A stretch of DNA of 64,000 nucleotides, from NCBI RefSeq assembly GCF_014303735.1, contig NZ_CP060296.1, positions 3,803,501 to 3,867,500 of the forward strand. Reading direction: 5' to 3'. This document shows, one piece after another, positions 45,273-54,256 of this stretch. How positions within the stretch are numbered: the first letter of the stretch is position 1; each line of letters begins with the position of its first letter. This DNA comes from Variovorax sp. PAMC28562. GTDB lineage: Bacteria > Pseudomonadota > Gammaproteobacteria > Burkholderiales > Burkholderiaceae_C. A model generated the notes under the pieces. It did no database searches and was not told the origin of the DNA. It saw only the letters and a program-made list of their open reading frames with translations. The position numbers and the translations under genes are program-made.

Positions 45273-46556
45273 TTATTTGCCGTAGCTGATGCGATACACC
45301 GCACCCGCCCAGTCGTCAGCGACGAGCAGCGATCCATCGGCCGCCACCACCACGTCCGCCGGCCGACCGCTGTAAGCCTGATCACCCGTGATCCAGCCGG
45401 TTGCGAACGTCTGCTGCTTGATCTTTTTCCCCTGCGCATCGGTCGTGACGCGGACGATCTCGCCGCCCCTGTACTTGTGACGGTTCCATGAGCCGTGGTT
45501 CGCAATGAAGATGTTGTTGGCGTACTCGGCCGGGAATTGCTTGCCGGTGTAGAACTTCATCCCCAGCGGTGCCACGTGCGCGCCGAGCTTCAAGGCCGGC
45601 GGCGTGAACTCGGAGCACTTGTGGCCCATCGCATATTTCGGGTCGGGCATGTCGCCCTGGTGGCAATACGGATAGCCGTAGTGCGCGCCGATTTTTGCCA
45701 CATGGTTGAGCTTGTCACTCGGCATGTCGTCGCTAACCCAGTCGCGCGCATTCTCGGTAAACCAGTAGTCGCCGGTGCGCGGATCGATGTCGCCGCCCAC
45801 GCTGTTGCGCACGCCGATGGCGACCATCTCCGCCTCGCCGGTTGCCGGATTGATGCGCCGCACTTGCGACAGGCTCGTTGGTGGCAAGCACACGTTGCAC
45901 GGCGGGCCGAAGGGCACGTAGAGCCAGCCCTGCTTGTCGAAGGTCAGGTACTTCCAGCCGTGGGCCGCATAAGCCGGCATGTCGTTGTAGACGACCTTGC
46001 CTTCGGGCATCTTGTCGAGGTTGGCCTCGGCATTTTCGTACTTCAGGATCTTGTCGATGTCGACCACGTACAGCGCACCATCGCGATACGCGACGCCGGT
46101 CGGCATCTTCAGACCAGTGATGATCGGCTTCACGGTTTTTCCGTTGTCCGTGATGGCATAGACGGTGCCCACGCCGAAAGAGCCGACGAAAAGCGTGCCC
46201 TTGTCACCCCACGCCATCTGGCGCGCGCTGTTCACGCCGGCTGCATACACGTTGATCTTGAAACCCTTCGGCAACTTGATTGCCTTCAGGTTCTTTTCGA
46301 GGTCGGCCATCGATGCCGGCAAGGCCGGACCGGATGGCGGCGCAAGACCCTTTTGAGATTGGGTTTCGTCACCGAGAAACCAGTCCGCGGGCGGATGTTC
46401 CCAGAAGTCTTTTTTGGTGGAGTCGTAGCTCTTGACTGCCTGAGCCTGGGCTTGGGTAGCCGGCAGCACGAAGAGCGCGGCGCACACGCTCGCCACACTG
46501 GCCATGGCCCCCAGACCGAGCGGCCGAGCGATGGCACCTGTCACTGATTTGCGCAT
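45273..46556 (-). CDS. Sorbosone-dehydrogenase-like PQQ enzyme (six-bladed propeller)
   Basis: A 427-residue exported protein with a signal peptide cut near ATQAQAQA. A beta-propeller follows (LPKGFKINVYAAGVNSARQMAWGDKGTLFVGSFG, then MPTGVAYRDGALYVVDIDKILKYEN, then VGGDIDPRTGDYWFTENARD, then FIANHGSWNRHKYRGGEIVR). This matches the PQQ-dependent sugar/sorbosone dehydrogenase group. The substrate is unknown. The adjacent diheme cytochrome c supports a periplasmic oxidoreductase role. ATG at 46556 is set by the signal peptide. Confidence 0.88.
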   Translation of the reverse strand: MRKSVTGAIARPLGLGAMASVASVCAALFVLPATQAQAQAVKSYDSTKKDFWEHPPADWFLGDETQSQKGLAPPSGPALPASMADLEKNLKAIKLPKGFKINVYAAGVNSARQMAWGDKGTLFVGSFGVGTVYAITDNGKTVKPIITGLKMPTGVAYRDGALYVVDIDKILKYENAEANLDKMPEGKVVYNDMPAYAAHGWKYLTFDKQGWLYVPFGPPCNVCLPPTSLSQVRRINPATGEAEMVAIGVRNSVGGDIDPRTGDYWFTENARDWVSDDMPSDKLNHVAKIGAHYGYPYCHQGDMPDPKYAMGHKCSEFTPPALKLGAHVAPLGMKFYTGKQFPAEYANNIFIANHGSWNRHKYRGGEIVRVTTDAQGKKIKQQTFATGWITGDQAYSGRPADVVVAADGSLLVADDWAGAVYRISYGK

Positions 46557-46671
46557 TTTTGTCTCCTGCTTGTTGTTTGAATGGCAGGTTGATAAAAACA
46601 CGTCGCTCCTCCGAGCACATCTGTCGTTTTCCCTTACTGACAATGAGGTCGAAAGACCGCTTTTCTCTGGA

Positions 46672-46706
46672 CAAAAAAAGAGGCCCGAAGGCCCCTTTTT
46701 GGATTG
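46672..46706 (-). terminator. Rho-independent terminator of the amino-acid binding-protein gene
   Basis: On the minus strand GGGCC-TTC-GGGCC-type pairing (GGCC/GGCC core with a TTCG-like loop) is followed by a run of seven T. It lies just downstream of the binding-protein stop at 46730. Confidence 0.75.
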
Positions 46707-46729
46707 CCGCGAAGGCTGATCAGCCTCTA

Positions 46730-47944
46730 TCAGCGAACCACAGCGATCTGTTCGCGCTTGCCGGCCTTGTACGTGTACAGGGTCAGCGCGCCGTTCTTGA
46801 TGTCGCCCTTTTCGTCGAAGGCGATCGGGCCGGTCACGCCCTTGTAGTTGGTCTTGCCAACTTCAGGCAGGTACTTTTCCGGGTCCGACGAACCGGCGCG
46901 GACCATGGCGTCGGCCAGGATCTCGACGGCGTCGTACACGTACGGTGCATAGATCTGCACATCGACGCCGTTCTTGGCCTTGAAGTCGGCCTTGAACTTT
47001 TCCAGAGGCGCCTTGAAGTCGCCGTCGACACCGCCGGCTTCGGCGCAAACCACCATGTCTTCACCGATCGCATCGCCGGCCAGCTTGGCCAGTTCGCCAG
47101 TGCACAGGCCGTCGCCGCCCATGAACTTGACGGTCATGCCGAGTTGCTTGACCTGCTTGAGCATCGGGCCGGCAACCGCGTCCATGCCGCCGAAGAACAG
47201 CACGTCGGGCTTGGTGCCCTTGAGCTTGGTCAGGATGGCGTTGAAGTCGGTCGACTTGTCGGTCGTGAACTCATGTCCGACGATGGTGCCGCCCGCCGCC
47301 TTGACTGACTTTTCGAACTCTTCAGCCACACCCTGGCCATAAGCAGTGCGGTCGTCGATCACGGCAATATTCTTGCCCTTGAGCGTTTCGACTGCGTACT
47401 TGCCCAGCGTGCCGCCGAGTTGCGTGTCGTCGGCCACCACGCGGAACGTGGTCTTGAAGCCTTGACGCGTGTACTTGGGGTTGGTGGCCGATGGCGAGAT
47501 CTGTGGAATGCCAGCGTCGCTGTACAGCTTGGAAGCCGGGATGGTGGTGCCCGAATTCAGGTGACCGACGATGCCGTTGACCTTGGCGTCGACCAGCTTT
47601 TGCGCCACAGCGGTGCCTTGCTTCGGATCGCCAGCATCGTCTTCTGCGAGGAGTTCGAACTTGGCAACCTTGTCGCCGATCTTCAGGTTACGCGAGTTCA
47701 GGTCTTCGATGGCCATCTTGGCGCCGAACTCGTTGTCCTTGCCAAGGTGGGCGATCGGGCCGCTGGTCGGGCCGACGTGACCGATCTTGACGATCAGTGC
47801 GTCGGCAGGAGGCGCTGCAGCAGGTGCGGCAGCGGTAGTGGCCGCCGGCGCAGCGGCAGGAGCGGCAGCTTCTTCTTTTTTGCCGCAAGCCGCTAGCGTC
47901 AGCGCAGCCATTGCGACCGCAGTCACAGTCCATTTCAATTGCAT
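46730..47944 (-). CDS. Branched-chain amino-acid ABC transporter binding lipoprotein (LivK-like)
   Basis: A 404-residue periplasmic-binding protein anchored as a lipoprotein: lipobox LTLAAC, then an Ala/Pro-rich linker. The mature domain has VKIGHVGPTSGPIAHLGKDNEFGAKMAIEDLN and VNGIVGHLNSGTTIPASKLYSDAGIPQISPSATNP, typical of Leu/Ile/Val-binding proteins. No permease or ATPase genes of the system are nearby, so it is an orphan or encoded apart. ATG at 47944 gives the signal peptide. Confidence 0.93.
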   Translation of the reverse strand: MQLKWTVTAVAMAALTLAACGKKEEAAAPAAAPAATTAAAPAAAPPADALIVKIGHVGPTSGPIAHLGKDNEFGAKMAIEDLNSRNLKIGDKVAKFELLAEDDAGDPKQGTAVAQKLVDAKVNGIVGHLNSGTTIPASKLYSDAGIPQISPSATNPKYTRQGFKTTFRVVADDTQLGGTLGKYAVETLKGKNIAVIDDRTAYGQGVAEEFEKSVKAAGGTIVGHEFTTDKSTDFNAILTKLKGTKPDVLFFGGMDAVAGPMLKQVKQLGMTVKFMGGDGLCTGELAKLAGDAIGEDMVVCAEAGGVDGDFKAPLEKFKADFKAKNGVDVQIYAPYVYDAVEILADAMVRAGSSDPEKYLPEVGKTNYKGVTGPIAFDEKGDIKNGALTLYTYKAGKREQIAVVR

Positions 47945-48012
47945 GGGAAACCTCCAGAACATTGATGAAGAATTACGTAAAAACCGGTCTTTCGATCCGG
48001 GCGTGAAATTCC

Positions 48013-48025
48013 GAACAATTTGTTC
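48013..48025. promoter_or_regulatory. Perfect 13-base palindrome upstream of the LivK-like gene
   Basis: GAACAA-T-TTGTTC is perfectly symmetrical and lies 69 bases upstream of the ATG at 47944, inside the 139-base gap to the next gene. It is a plausible operator for an amino-acid-responsive regulator, but this is not proven. Confidence 0.4.
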
Positions 48026-48083
48026 AGCAAGTTTCGCGCCGCGGACCGGGGACGCCCCTGCGCCAGCCGACCCGGCGCGCAGT

Positions 48084-48650
48084 TTAGCCGACGGATTGTG
48101 GGCCGAAGGCTGGCACAGACCCTGTGTTGTCGGAAAGCTCTTTCGACAGCGCCTCGACCACCAGCGACCGCAAGACGCCTTCAATTTCGCTGCGCAAGCG
48201 CGGCACCATCGCATCGAGCTGTTGCTGAACTGCAGCTGACACCGCGTCGCTCAAACGCTCCTCCAATGACAGGTCGATACGCTGCAGCACGCGGTGCATC
48301 AATTGCTCTTCGAGGCCAAACGCATCGGCGTCCGACAAGGCATGTACATCGATGGCGATCCGGTTTTCCGGCGGCGGGCTGGAGGCTGCGTCCGAAGCGA
48401 AGGGCGCAGGCGGCCCGGCTACGTACGCCTCATCCGCTGTCTGCGCCATGTCAGCGGCGATACCGACCATCGCCGTCGCAATCGCGGCCTGGCGTGCCTC
48501 CGCCGACGGCGTGTGCTGTGCCTCTTCTTCGGACATCAGTGGCAGTGGCAGCGGAAGGGGCGATGGCAGCGCGTGCGGCTCGGCCAGCATGTCGAGCACC
48601 GTGGTCAACGTCGGCACGAAGCGCGGCGGCGTGCGCTGGTTGCTGGCCAT
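48084..48650 (-). CDS. Hypothetical protein downstream of holC, 188 aa
   Basis: A 188-residue protein I cannot assign. It starts with a basic MASNQRTPPRFVP, has a Pro/Leu run (PSPLPLPLPL), an acidic-alanine middle and a C-terminal amphipathic helix region (LEERLSDAVSAAVQQQLDAMVPRLRSEIEGVLRSLVVEALSKEL). No signal peptide or membrane helix is present. Its ATG shares a base with the holC stop (TGATG), so the two are coupled. The position suggests, without proof, a replication or envelope link. Confidence 0.65.
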   Translation of the reverse strand: MASNQRTPPRFVPTLTTVLDMLAEPHALPSPLPLPLPLMSEEEAQHTPSAEARQAAIATAMVGIAADMAQTADEAYVAGPPAPFASDAASSPPPENRIAIDVHALSDADAFGLEEQLMHRVLQRIDLSLEERLSDAVSAAVQQQLDAMVPRLRSEIEGVLRSLVVEALSKELSDNTGSVPAFGPQSVG

Positions 48651-49087
48651 CAGGCAGTTGCCTCCCCGAAGTCGTGCCGCTTGATTGAATATCCGCGGTC
48701 GGCATAGTGCCGCCATCGCGCACGTGCCAGTTGCCGGTCTTGTGCATCGCTGCTGACGATGTCGATCAGTCGATCGAAACGCTCGAATCCAATCGGCAAT
48801 GCGTTGCCCAGATTGACCAGCACCTGCCGATGGGGCGGCGTCCCCATGTCGGCGCCCATAAGCACCACGGGCGAGCGCGCCACCACGTGCGGTGCACTGT
48901 CTGCCCGGCAATGCGGCACGAAGTCGACTGCCGAAAAGTCCCACAGCGCAGCATCGATCGCATCGAGCGTTGCCGCATCCGCCACCACCACAAGCCGCGC
49001 ATCGTGCTTGCCGACAGCCTTGCGCAACAGCCGGCAGGCGTGGTGCACCTTGTTCGGCGCGTTGAAATGAAAGTCGATTTCGGTCAC
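48650..49087 (-). CDS. holC: DNA polymerase III subunit chi
   Basis: A 145-residue clamp-loader-associated subunit that bridges to single-strand-binding protein. TEIDFHFNAPNKVHHACRLLRKAV is the family opening, and DIVSSDAQDRQLARARWRHYADRGYSIKRHDF the usual end. The start is GTG at 49087; a longer frame upstream would overlap pepA. It lies 28 bases after pepA, the standard pepA-holC order. Confidence 0.9.
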   Translation of the reverse strand: MTEIDFHFNAPNKVHHACRLLRKAVGKHDARLVVVADAATLDAIDAALWDFSAVDFVPHCRADSAPHVVARSPVVLMGADMGTPPHRQVLVNLGNALPIGFERFDRLIDIVSSDAQDRQLARARWRHYADRGYSIKRHDFGEATA

Positions 49088-49115
49088 GCGGCGATCGTTT
49101 GACAGATCGGAAGAA

Positions 49116-50621
49116 TCAAGCGCCAGGACGCGCTTTGCGGCCGGCCTTGCGCGGCGCCACAGCCGGCGTGGCTGCGATCGCCATGCCGACACGACTAACC
49201 AGATAAGACACCAGCAAGCCGACCGGCCGGCCGGTCGATCCTTTGGCGGCGCCGCTCTTCCATGCACTGCCGGCAATGTCCAGATGGGCCCACGGAAACC
49301 CGTCGACGAAGCGCTGCAAAAACTTGGCCGCCGTCACCGCACCGCCGGCGCGGCCCGCGATGTTGGCGACGTCTGCAAAGTGGGTCTTCAGGCCCTCGGC
49401 GTATTCGTCATCGAGCGGCATGCGCCAGCAGCGGTCGAGCGATTGCTCGCCGGCGGTTTCAAGCGCCTTCGCCAACACGTCGTCCGGAGAAAACAAGCCG
49501 CTGCGCACGCCACCCAATGCGACAACGCAAGCGCCGGTGAGCGTCGCGATGTCGATGACCGCCGCCGGCTTGAAGCGCTTCGCATAGGTCAGCGCGTCGC
49601 ACAGGATGAGGCGCCCTTCTGCATCGGTGTTCAACACTTCGATGGTCTGGCCGCTCATGCTCGTGACGACATCGCCCGGCTTCAGCGCCTTGCCGTCGTT
49701 CATGTTTTCGCAGGAAGGAATCAGCCCGACCACGTTGATGGCCGGCTTGAGTTCGCCCAGTGTGCGAAACACGCCGAGCACGCTCGCCGCACCACACATG
49801 TCGAACTTCATCTCGTCCATTTCGGCAGCCGGCTTGAGCGAAACGCCGCCGGTGTCGAAGGTGATGCCTTTGCCGATGAGCACGACGGGCGCTTCGTCTT
49901 TGGCGCCGCCGCTGTACTGCAGCACGATGAAGCGCAGCGGCTCCGACGAGCCTTGCGCCACCGCTGCAAAAGAGCCCATGCCGAGTTTGGCGACCTCTTT
50001 CGGGCCGAGCACCTCGCACTTGATGCGCGGCAGATCGGCCAGCTCTTTGGCGGCGTCTGCCAGCATCGTCGGGGTGCAATAGTTGGCCGGGCGGTTGCCC
50101 CATTCCTTGGCCAGTTCGATGCCCGAGATTGTCGCGTTCGCTTCAGCAAACGCGCCGGCCAGCGACGCGGAGTCCGGCACGCCGAGCGTTACATGCCGCA
50201 GTGTGCGCGGCTCGGGCTTCGACTTGGTGGTCGTGTAGACGTAGCTGGCATCGGCGGCGGCAAGCATCGCGCTGTGCAGCGCACCGGCCTCGGGCGCTTT
50301 CGCGAAGACCATGGCCAGGCGTTTGGTGCCGACGCCTTTCGCAGCGTTGATTGCAGCGATCACCGCGCTGCGCACCTGCGCCGGCTGACCGTTGCCGATC
50401 GACACAAGGACGACGCGCGGCGCTGCAATGCCGACCGGGTGATACAGGCTCAGTAGCTTGCCGGCCTTGTCGGGGAAGTCCCCCGCGAGTCGCGCGGCGG
50501 ATGCGATGACCGACAAAGCATCGTTGTCCGCGATTGCACCTTCGGGCACGAGGAAGACAAGCGCGTCGGCTTTTTCGGATGCAGCCAGGCTGCTGGTGAG
50601 GGTCTTGAGTTGGAAGTCCAT
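49116..50621 (-). CDS. pepA: Leucyl aminopeptidase (M17)
   Basis: A 501-residue cytoplasmic dimetal aminopeptidase. The conserved motifs are VVLIGKGITFDTGGVSLKPA (metal-ligand Lys and Asp), MDEMKFDMCGAASVLG, SGQTIEVLNTDAEGRLILCDALTYA (Asp-Glu and Arg) and ATLTGACVVALG. It also acts as a DNA-binding protein in some gammaproteobacteria. The stop is followed by an Arg/Lys-rich tail of about 25 residues, slightly longer than E. coli. It is divergent from lptF with 21 bases between ATGs. Confidence 0.96.
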   Translation of the reverse strand: MDFQLKTLTSSLAASEKADALVFLVPEGAIADNDALSVIASAARLAGDFPDKAGKLLSLYHPVGIAAPRVVLVSIGNGQPAQVRSAVIAAINAAKGVGTKRLAMVFAKAPEAGALHSAMLAAADASYVYTTTKSKPEPRTLRHVTLGVPDSASLAGAFAEANATISGIELAKEWGNRPANYCTPTMLADAAKELADLPRIKCEVLGPKEVAKLGMGSFAAVAQGSSEPLRFIVLQYSGGAKDEAPVVLIGKGITFDTGGVSLKPAAEMDEMKFDMCGAASVLGVFRTLGELKPAINVVGLIPSCENMNDGKALKPGDVVTSMSGQTIEVLNTDAEGRLILCDALTYAKRFKPAAVIDIATLTGACVVALGGVRSGLFSPDDVLAKALETAGEQSLDRCWRMPLDDEYAEGLKTHFADVANIAGRAGGAVTAAKFLQRFVDGFPWAHLDIAGSAWKSGAAKGSTGRPVGLLVSYLVSRVGMAIAATPAVAPRKAGRKARPGA

Positions 50622-50642
50622 AATCCTTTTTTTCCCTCGACG

Positions 50643-51770
50643 ATGTTATTCCATTCCTCCCTACGTAGAGAGTTGTCTCGCAGCTTCGGCGCGACACTCG
50701 TCGTGCTGGTCACCATCGTGATGACCATGATGCTGATCCGTACGCTCGGGTTGGCCGCCAAAGGCAGTGTCAACCCATCCGAGGTGTTCCTCGTGATGAG
50801 TTACACGGTGCTCGGCTACCTGCCGACCATCCTGAGCCTGAGCCTTTTCGTCTCGATCGTCGGCACCTTGTCGCGCATGTACCGTGACAGCGAAATGGTG
50901 ATCTGGTTTTCGAGCGGCCGGGGTCTGGCGGACTTCGTGAAGCCGATCTTCAGCTTCGCCTGGCCGGTGTTGTTGCTCATCCTGGCGCTTGCGCTCATCG
51001 GCTGGCCCTGGGCCAATTCGCAGACACAGGGGATGCGCGCCCAGTACGAGCGCCGCAGCGACATAGAGCGGGTATCGCCCGGCGAGTTCGTCGAATCGGC
51101 GGGCCGCATGCGGGTGTTCTTCATCGACAAGGACACACCCAATGCCAACACCGCATCGAACGTGTTCATTTCATCGATCGAGCGCAGCCGGCAGATCGTC
51201 ACGTCGGCGCGAAGCGGCCACATGGAAGACATCGACAAGGCGCGCTATTTGATGCTGGAAAATGGCCAGCGCGTCGAACGCCCGCTCGACAAGTCGGGCC
51301 TGAAGATCAGCGAGTTCAAGACCTATGGCGCCCGAACCGGAGTCAACACCTCCGACTCGGCCGATGACGCTCCCGCGCGTTCGCGTCCCACCCTCATGTT
51401 GTTGGCGCGACCCACGCCGGAAAACATGGGTGAACTCGGCTGGCGCATCGGCATGCTACTGGCTGGCATCAACTTCGTGCTGCTGGCCTTGACGCTTTCG
51501 AGTGTGAATCCGCGAGTCGGCCGCAGCGGCAACCTGCTCTTCGCGCTGTTCGCTTTCGTCGTCTATTACAACCTCATCAATCTTGGCCAGGGCTGGGTGA
51601 CGTCGGGGCGTTACAGCTTCGTCGGCTTCATGGTGGCGCTGCACGGCGGCGTGCTGGCGATCAGCCTGACTTGGCTGTCAGCGCGCCATCAGAGCTGGAG
51701 CCTGCGACGGCTGTTCCAACGTGCACCTGCGCCCTCGCATTCGTCTGCGTCATCGTCATCGTCCACGTGA
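50643..51770 (+). CDS. lptF: LPS export ABC transporter permease LptF
   Basis: A 375-residue inner-membrane subunit of the LptB2FG complex that extracts lipopolysaccharide. There are three N-terminal helices (FGATLVVLVTIVMTMMLIRTLGL), a periplasmic jellyroll domain (about residues 140-260, VESAGRMRVFFIDKD) and three C-terminal helices (WRIGMLLAGINFVLLALTLS). The C-terminus has a Ser-rich tail and overlaps lptG (GTGA). ATG 50643 is chosen because upstream residues belong to the divergent region. Confidence 0.94.
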   Translation: MLFHSSLRRELSRSFGATLVVLVTIVMTMMLIRTLGLAAKGSVNPSEVFLVMSYTVLGYLPTILSLSLFVSIVGTLSRMYRDSEMVIWFSSGRGLADFVKPIFSFAWPVLLLILALALIGWPWANSQTQGMRAQYERRSDIERVSPGEFVESAGRMRVFFIDKDTPNANTASNVFISSIERSRQIVTSARSGHMEDIDKARYLMLENGQRVERPLDKSGLKISEFKTYGARTGVNTSDSADDAPARSRPTLMLLARPTPENMGELGWRIGMLLAGINFVLLALTLSSVNPRVGRSGNLLFALFAFVVYYNLINLGQGWVTSGRYSFVGFMVALHGGVLAISLTWLSARHQSWSLRRLFQRAPAPSHSSASSSSST

Positions 51771-52873
51771 AAACAATTCGTCGCCTGATCTACGCCGAAG
51801 TGCTGAAGGCGGTTGCTTTCGTCACCCTCGGCTTCTTGAGCCTGTTCTTTTTCTTCGACTTCGTCGACGAGCTTTCCGGCATCGGTAAAACGGGCCTGGG
51901 ATACGGCCTGCCGCAGGCGCTTCTTTTCGTGACTTTGCAAATCCCGGGACATCTGTACGAGCTGCTGCCCATCGCGGTATTGATCGGCACGATTTTCGTC
52001 ATGGCGCGGCTCGCGCAAAGCTCCGAATACACGATCCTCCGAACCAGCGGACTGGGCCCCTGGCGCGCCTTGCGCACGTTGCTTGTGCTGGGCTTGGGAT
52101 TCGTCGTGCTTACCTTTGCCATCGGGGATTACGTCGCTCCGTTCACGGGCAGCACGGCACAACTCCTGAAGGCACGCTATCAGGGTTACATAGCGACCGC
52201 CGGCATCACGGGTGCATGGCTGAAAGAACGGCGCGACGACAAGTCGTATGCCGTCAATGTCGCGTCGATTCGGCGCGATGGCACCTTGACCAACCCTCGC
52301 ATTTTTGAATTCGATGCCGATGGCTTCATTGCCAAGCAGATATCGGCCACCTCTGCGCGCGTCGTTGGCAAAGAGTGGGTTCTCACCAACGTCGAGCAGC
52401 AAGACTACAACACGCGAAACACCGTCGACAAGGGTCGAATCGGCATCGTGCAGATGCCCGAAATGCACTGGCCGACGACTCTCACCAACGAGATGGTGTC
52501 GGTCGCATTGCTCAAGCCAGAGCGCATGGCGACCATCGACCTCTTCGAGTACATCAGGCATCTCGATGCCAACGGACAGACCGCGCAACGCTACGAAATC
52601 GAGTTCTGGCGCAAGGTGTTCTATCCACTCTCGTGTCTTGTAATGGTGGTGCTGGCGCTGCCCTTCGCTTATCTGCACTTTCGGCAAGCCGGCATCACGA
52701 GCTACGTGTTCGGCGGCGTGATGATCGGGATCAGTTTCTTCATGTTGAACAACGTTTTCGGCTATCTGGGGAACCTGAGCAACTGGTGGCCGTGGATGAC
52801 GGCAGCAGCGCCGGGACTTATCTATTCCGTGATGTCGCTGGCAGCGTTCACATGGCTGGTATTGAGGCGTTAA
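51767..52873 (+). CDS. lptG: LPS export ABC transporter permease LptG
   Basis: A 368-residue partner of LptF. The N-terminal helix is RRLIYAEVLKAVAFVTLGFLSLFFFFDFVDEL. Helices ELLPIAVLIGTIFVMARLAQSSEYTILRTSG match the family coupling region. The periplasmic domain is in the middle, and the last helices include YPLSCLVMVVLALPFAYLHFRQ. It starts with GTG inside the lptF stop, so the two are cotranslated. Confidence 0.94.
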   Translation: MKTIRRLIYAEVLKAVAFVTLGFLSLFFFFDFVDELSGIGKTGLGYGLPQALLFVTLQIPGHLYELLPIAVLIGTIFVMARLAQSSEYTILRTSGLGPWRALRTLLVLGLGFVVLTFAIGDYVAPFTGSTAQLLKARYQGYIATAGITGAWLKERRDDKSYAVNVASIRRDGTLTNPRIFEFDADGFIAKQISATSARVVGKEWVLTNVEQQDYNTRNTVDKGRIGIVQMPEMHWPTTLTNEMVSVALLKPERMATIDLFEYIRHLDANGQTAQRYEIEFWRKVFYPLSCLVMVVLALPFAYLHFRQAGITSYVFGGVMIGISFFMLNNVFGYLGNLSNWWPWMTAAAPGLIYSVMSLAAFTWLVLRR

Positions 52874-52875
52874 GA

Positions 52876-53250
52876 ATGAACGATGTGGTCATAGTTGGCA
52901 TTGTGTTGTTCGCGCACGGCTCGAGAGACGCGCGGTGGCGCGCACCGGTCGAGGCCGTCGCGCGGCGCATGACCGAACTCTCGCCGGGTGCGCCGGTGGT
53001 TTGCGCCTACCTTGAGCTGATGGCGCCCGACTTGCCGACAGCTGCCGCAGGGCTGCTCGCACAAGGCGCACAGGCCGTGCGCATCGTTCCGCTCTTCTTG
53101 GGCATCGGCAAGCACGTTCGCGAGGACTTGCCGGGGCTGATCGATGGACTGCGCGCCGCGCATCCCGGCGTGACGTTTTCGTTGCAAACAGCGGTCGGCG
53201 AAGACATTCGAGTCGTCGAACTGCTGGCGCAAATCGCCCTGCACGGCTGA
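52876..53250 (+). CDS. CbiX/SirB-like sirohydrochlorin chelatase
   Basis: A 124-residue single-domain chelatase. The metal-binding His is in LFAHGSRDARW and the second in GIGKHVREDLP. Short CbiX proteins dimerise to insert cobalt or iron into sirohydrochlorin. Next to cysB, an iron chelatase for siroheme (sulfite reductase) is likely. The start ATG at 52876 is two bases after lptG, so it may read through from that operon. Confidence 0.88.
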   Translation: MNDVVIVGIVLFAHGSRDARWRAPVEAVARRMTELSPGAPVVCAYLELMAPDLPTAAAGLLAQGAQAVRIVPLFLGIGKHVREDLPGLIDGLRAAHPGVTFSLQTAVGEDIRVVELLAQIALHG

Positions 53251-53314
53251 CCCTGCGCAACGCTCCATAGATTGCAGAAGGCATAATAAATCCGACAATA
53301 AGACGGAATTTGTT

Positions 53315-54256
53315 ATGAATCTCCACCAGTTCAAGTTCGTGCAGGAAGCCGTGCGGCGTAACCTGAACCTGACCGAGGCCGCGAAGGCGCTTCACACCTC
53401 GCAACCCGGCGTCTCCAAAGCCATCATCGAGCTCGAAGAAGAGCTTGGCGTCGAGATCTTTGCGCGACACGGCAAGCGGCTCAAGCGTGTGACCGAGCCG
53501 GGCCAGCATGTGCTGGCCAGCATCGAATTGATCATGCGCGAGGTCGGCAACCTGAAGCGCATCGGCGAGCAGTTCAGCGCCGAAGACAGCGGCACGCTGT
53601 CGATCGCTACCACCCACACCCAGGCGCGCTATGTGCTGCCGGTACCGGTCGCCAAGCTGCGCGAGGCCTATCCGAAGGTGAACGTGAGCCTGCACCAGGG
53701 TTCGCCCGATCAGGTGGCGCGCATGGTCATCGACGAGATCGCCGAGATCGGCATCGCCACCGAATCGCTGTCTGACTACAGCGAACTCGTCACCCTGCCC
53801 TGCTACGAGTGGCAGCACGTGCTGGTGCTGCCAAAGGACCATCCGCTGGCAGCCAAGGAGCGCGTGTCGCTCGAAGATTTGGCGACCGAGCCGCTCATCA
53901 CATACCACCCGTCGTTCACCGGCCGCACGCGCATCGACGCGGCCTTCGCGCAGAAGAAGCTGTCCCCGCGCATCGCGCTCGAAGCCATCGACTCCGACGT
54001 CATCAAGACCTATGTGCGCCTGGGCCTGGGCGTCGGCATCGTCGCGGAGATGGCGGTGCGCGACGACACCAATGCCGATTTGGTGGTGAAGCCGATGGGC
54101 CACATCTTCGGCACCAACATCGCTCGGGTCGCATTCAAGCGCAGCGCCTACATGCGCAATTTCGTCTTCAAATTTGCCGAGTTGCTGAGCGACCGGCTCG
54201 ACCGCAACCTTATCGCCAAGGCCCTGTCGGGCCATCATCAAGACTACGAACTATGA
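53315..54256 (+). CDS. cysB: LysR family regulator CysB
   Basis: A 313-residue regulator of sulfur assimilation. The helix-turn-helix NLHQFKFVQEAVRRNLNLTEAAKALHTSQPGVSKAIIELEEELG is the CysB signature. The effector domain has ATTHTQARYVLP, GSPDQVARMV and GLGVGIVAEMAV. It normally senses N-acetylserine. It is preceded by a 64-base gap with a possible promoter and followed by an aminotransferase gene overlapping by four bases. Confidence 0.94.
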   Translation: MNLHQFKFVQEAVRRNLNLTEAAKALHTSQPGVSKAIIELEEELGVEIFARHGKRLKRVTEPGQHVLASIELIMREVGNLKRIGEQFSAEDSGTLSIATTHTQARYVLPVPVAKLREAYPKVNVSLHQGSPDQVARMVIDEIAEIGIATESLSDYSELVTLPCYEWQHVLVLPKDHPLAAKERVSLEDLATEPLITYHPSFTGRTRIDAAFAQKKLSPRIALEAIDSDVIKTYVRLGLGVGIVAEMAVRDDTNADLVVKPMGHIFGTNIARVAFKRSAYMRNFVFKFAELLSDRLDRNLIAKALSGHHQDYEL

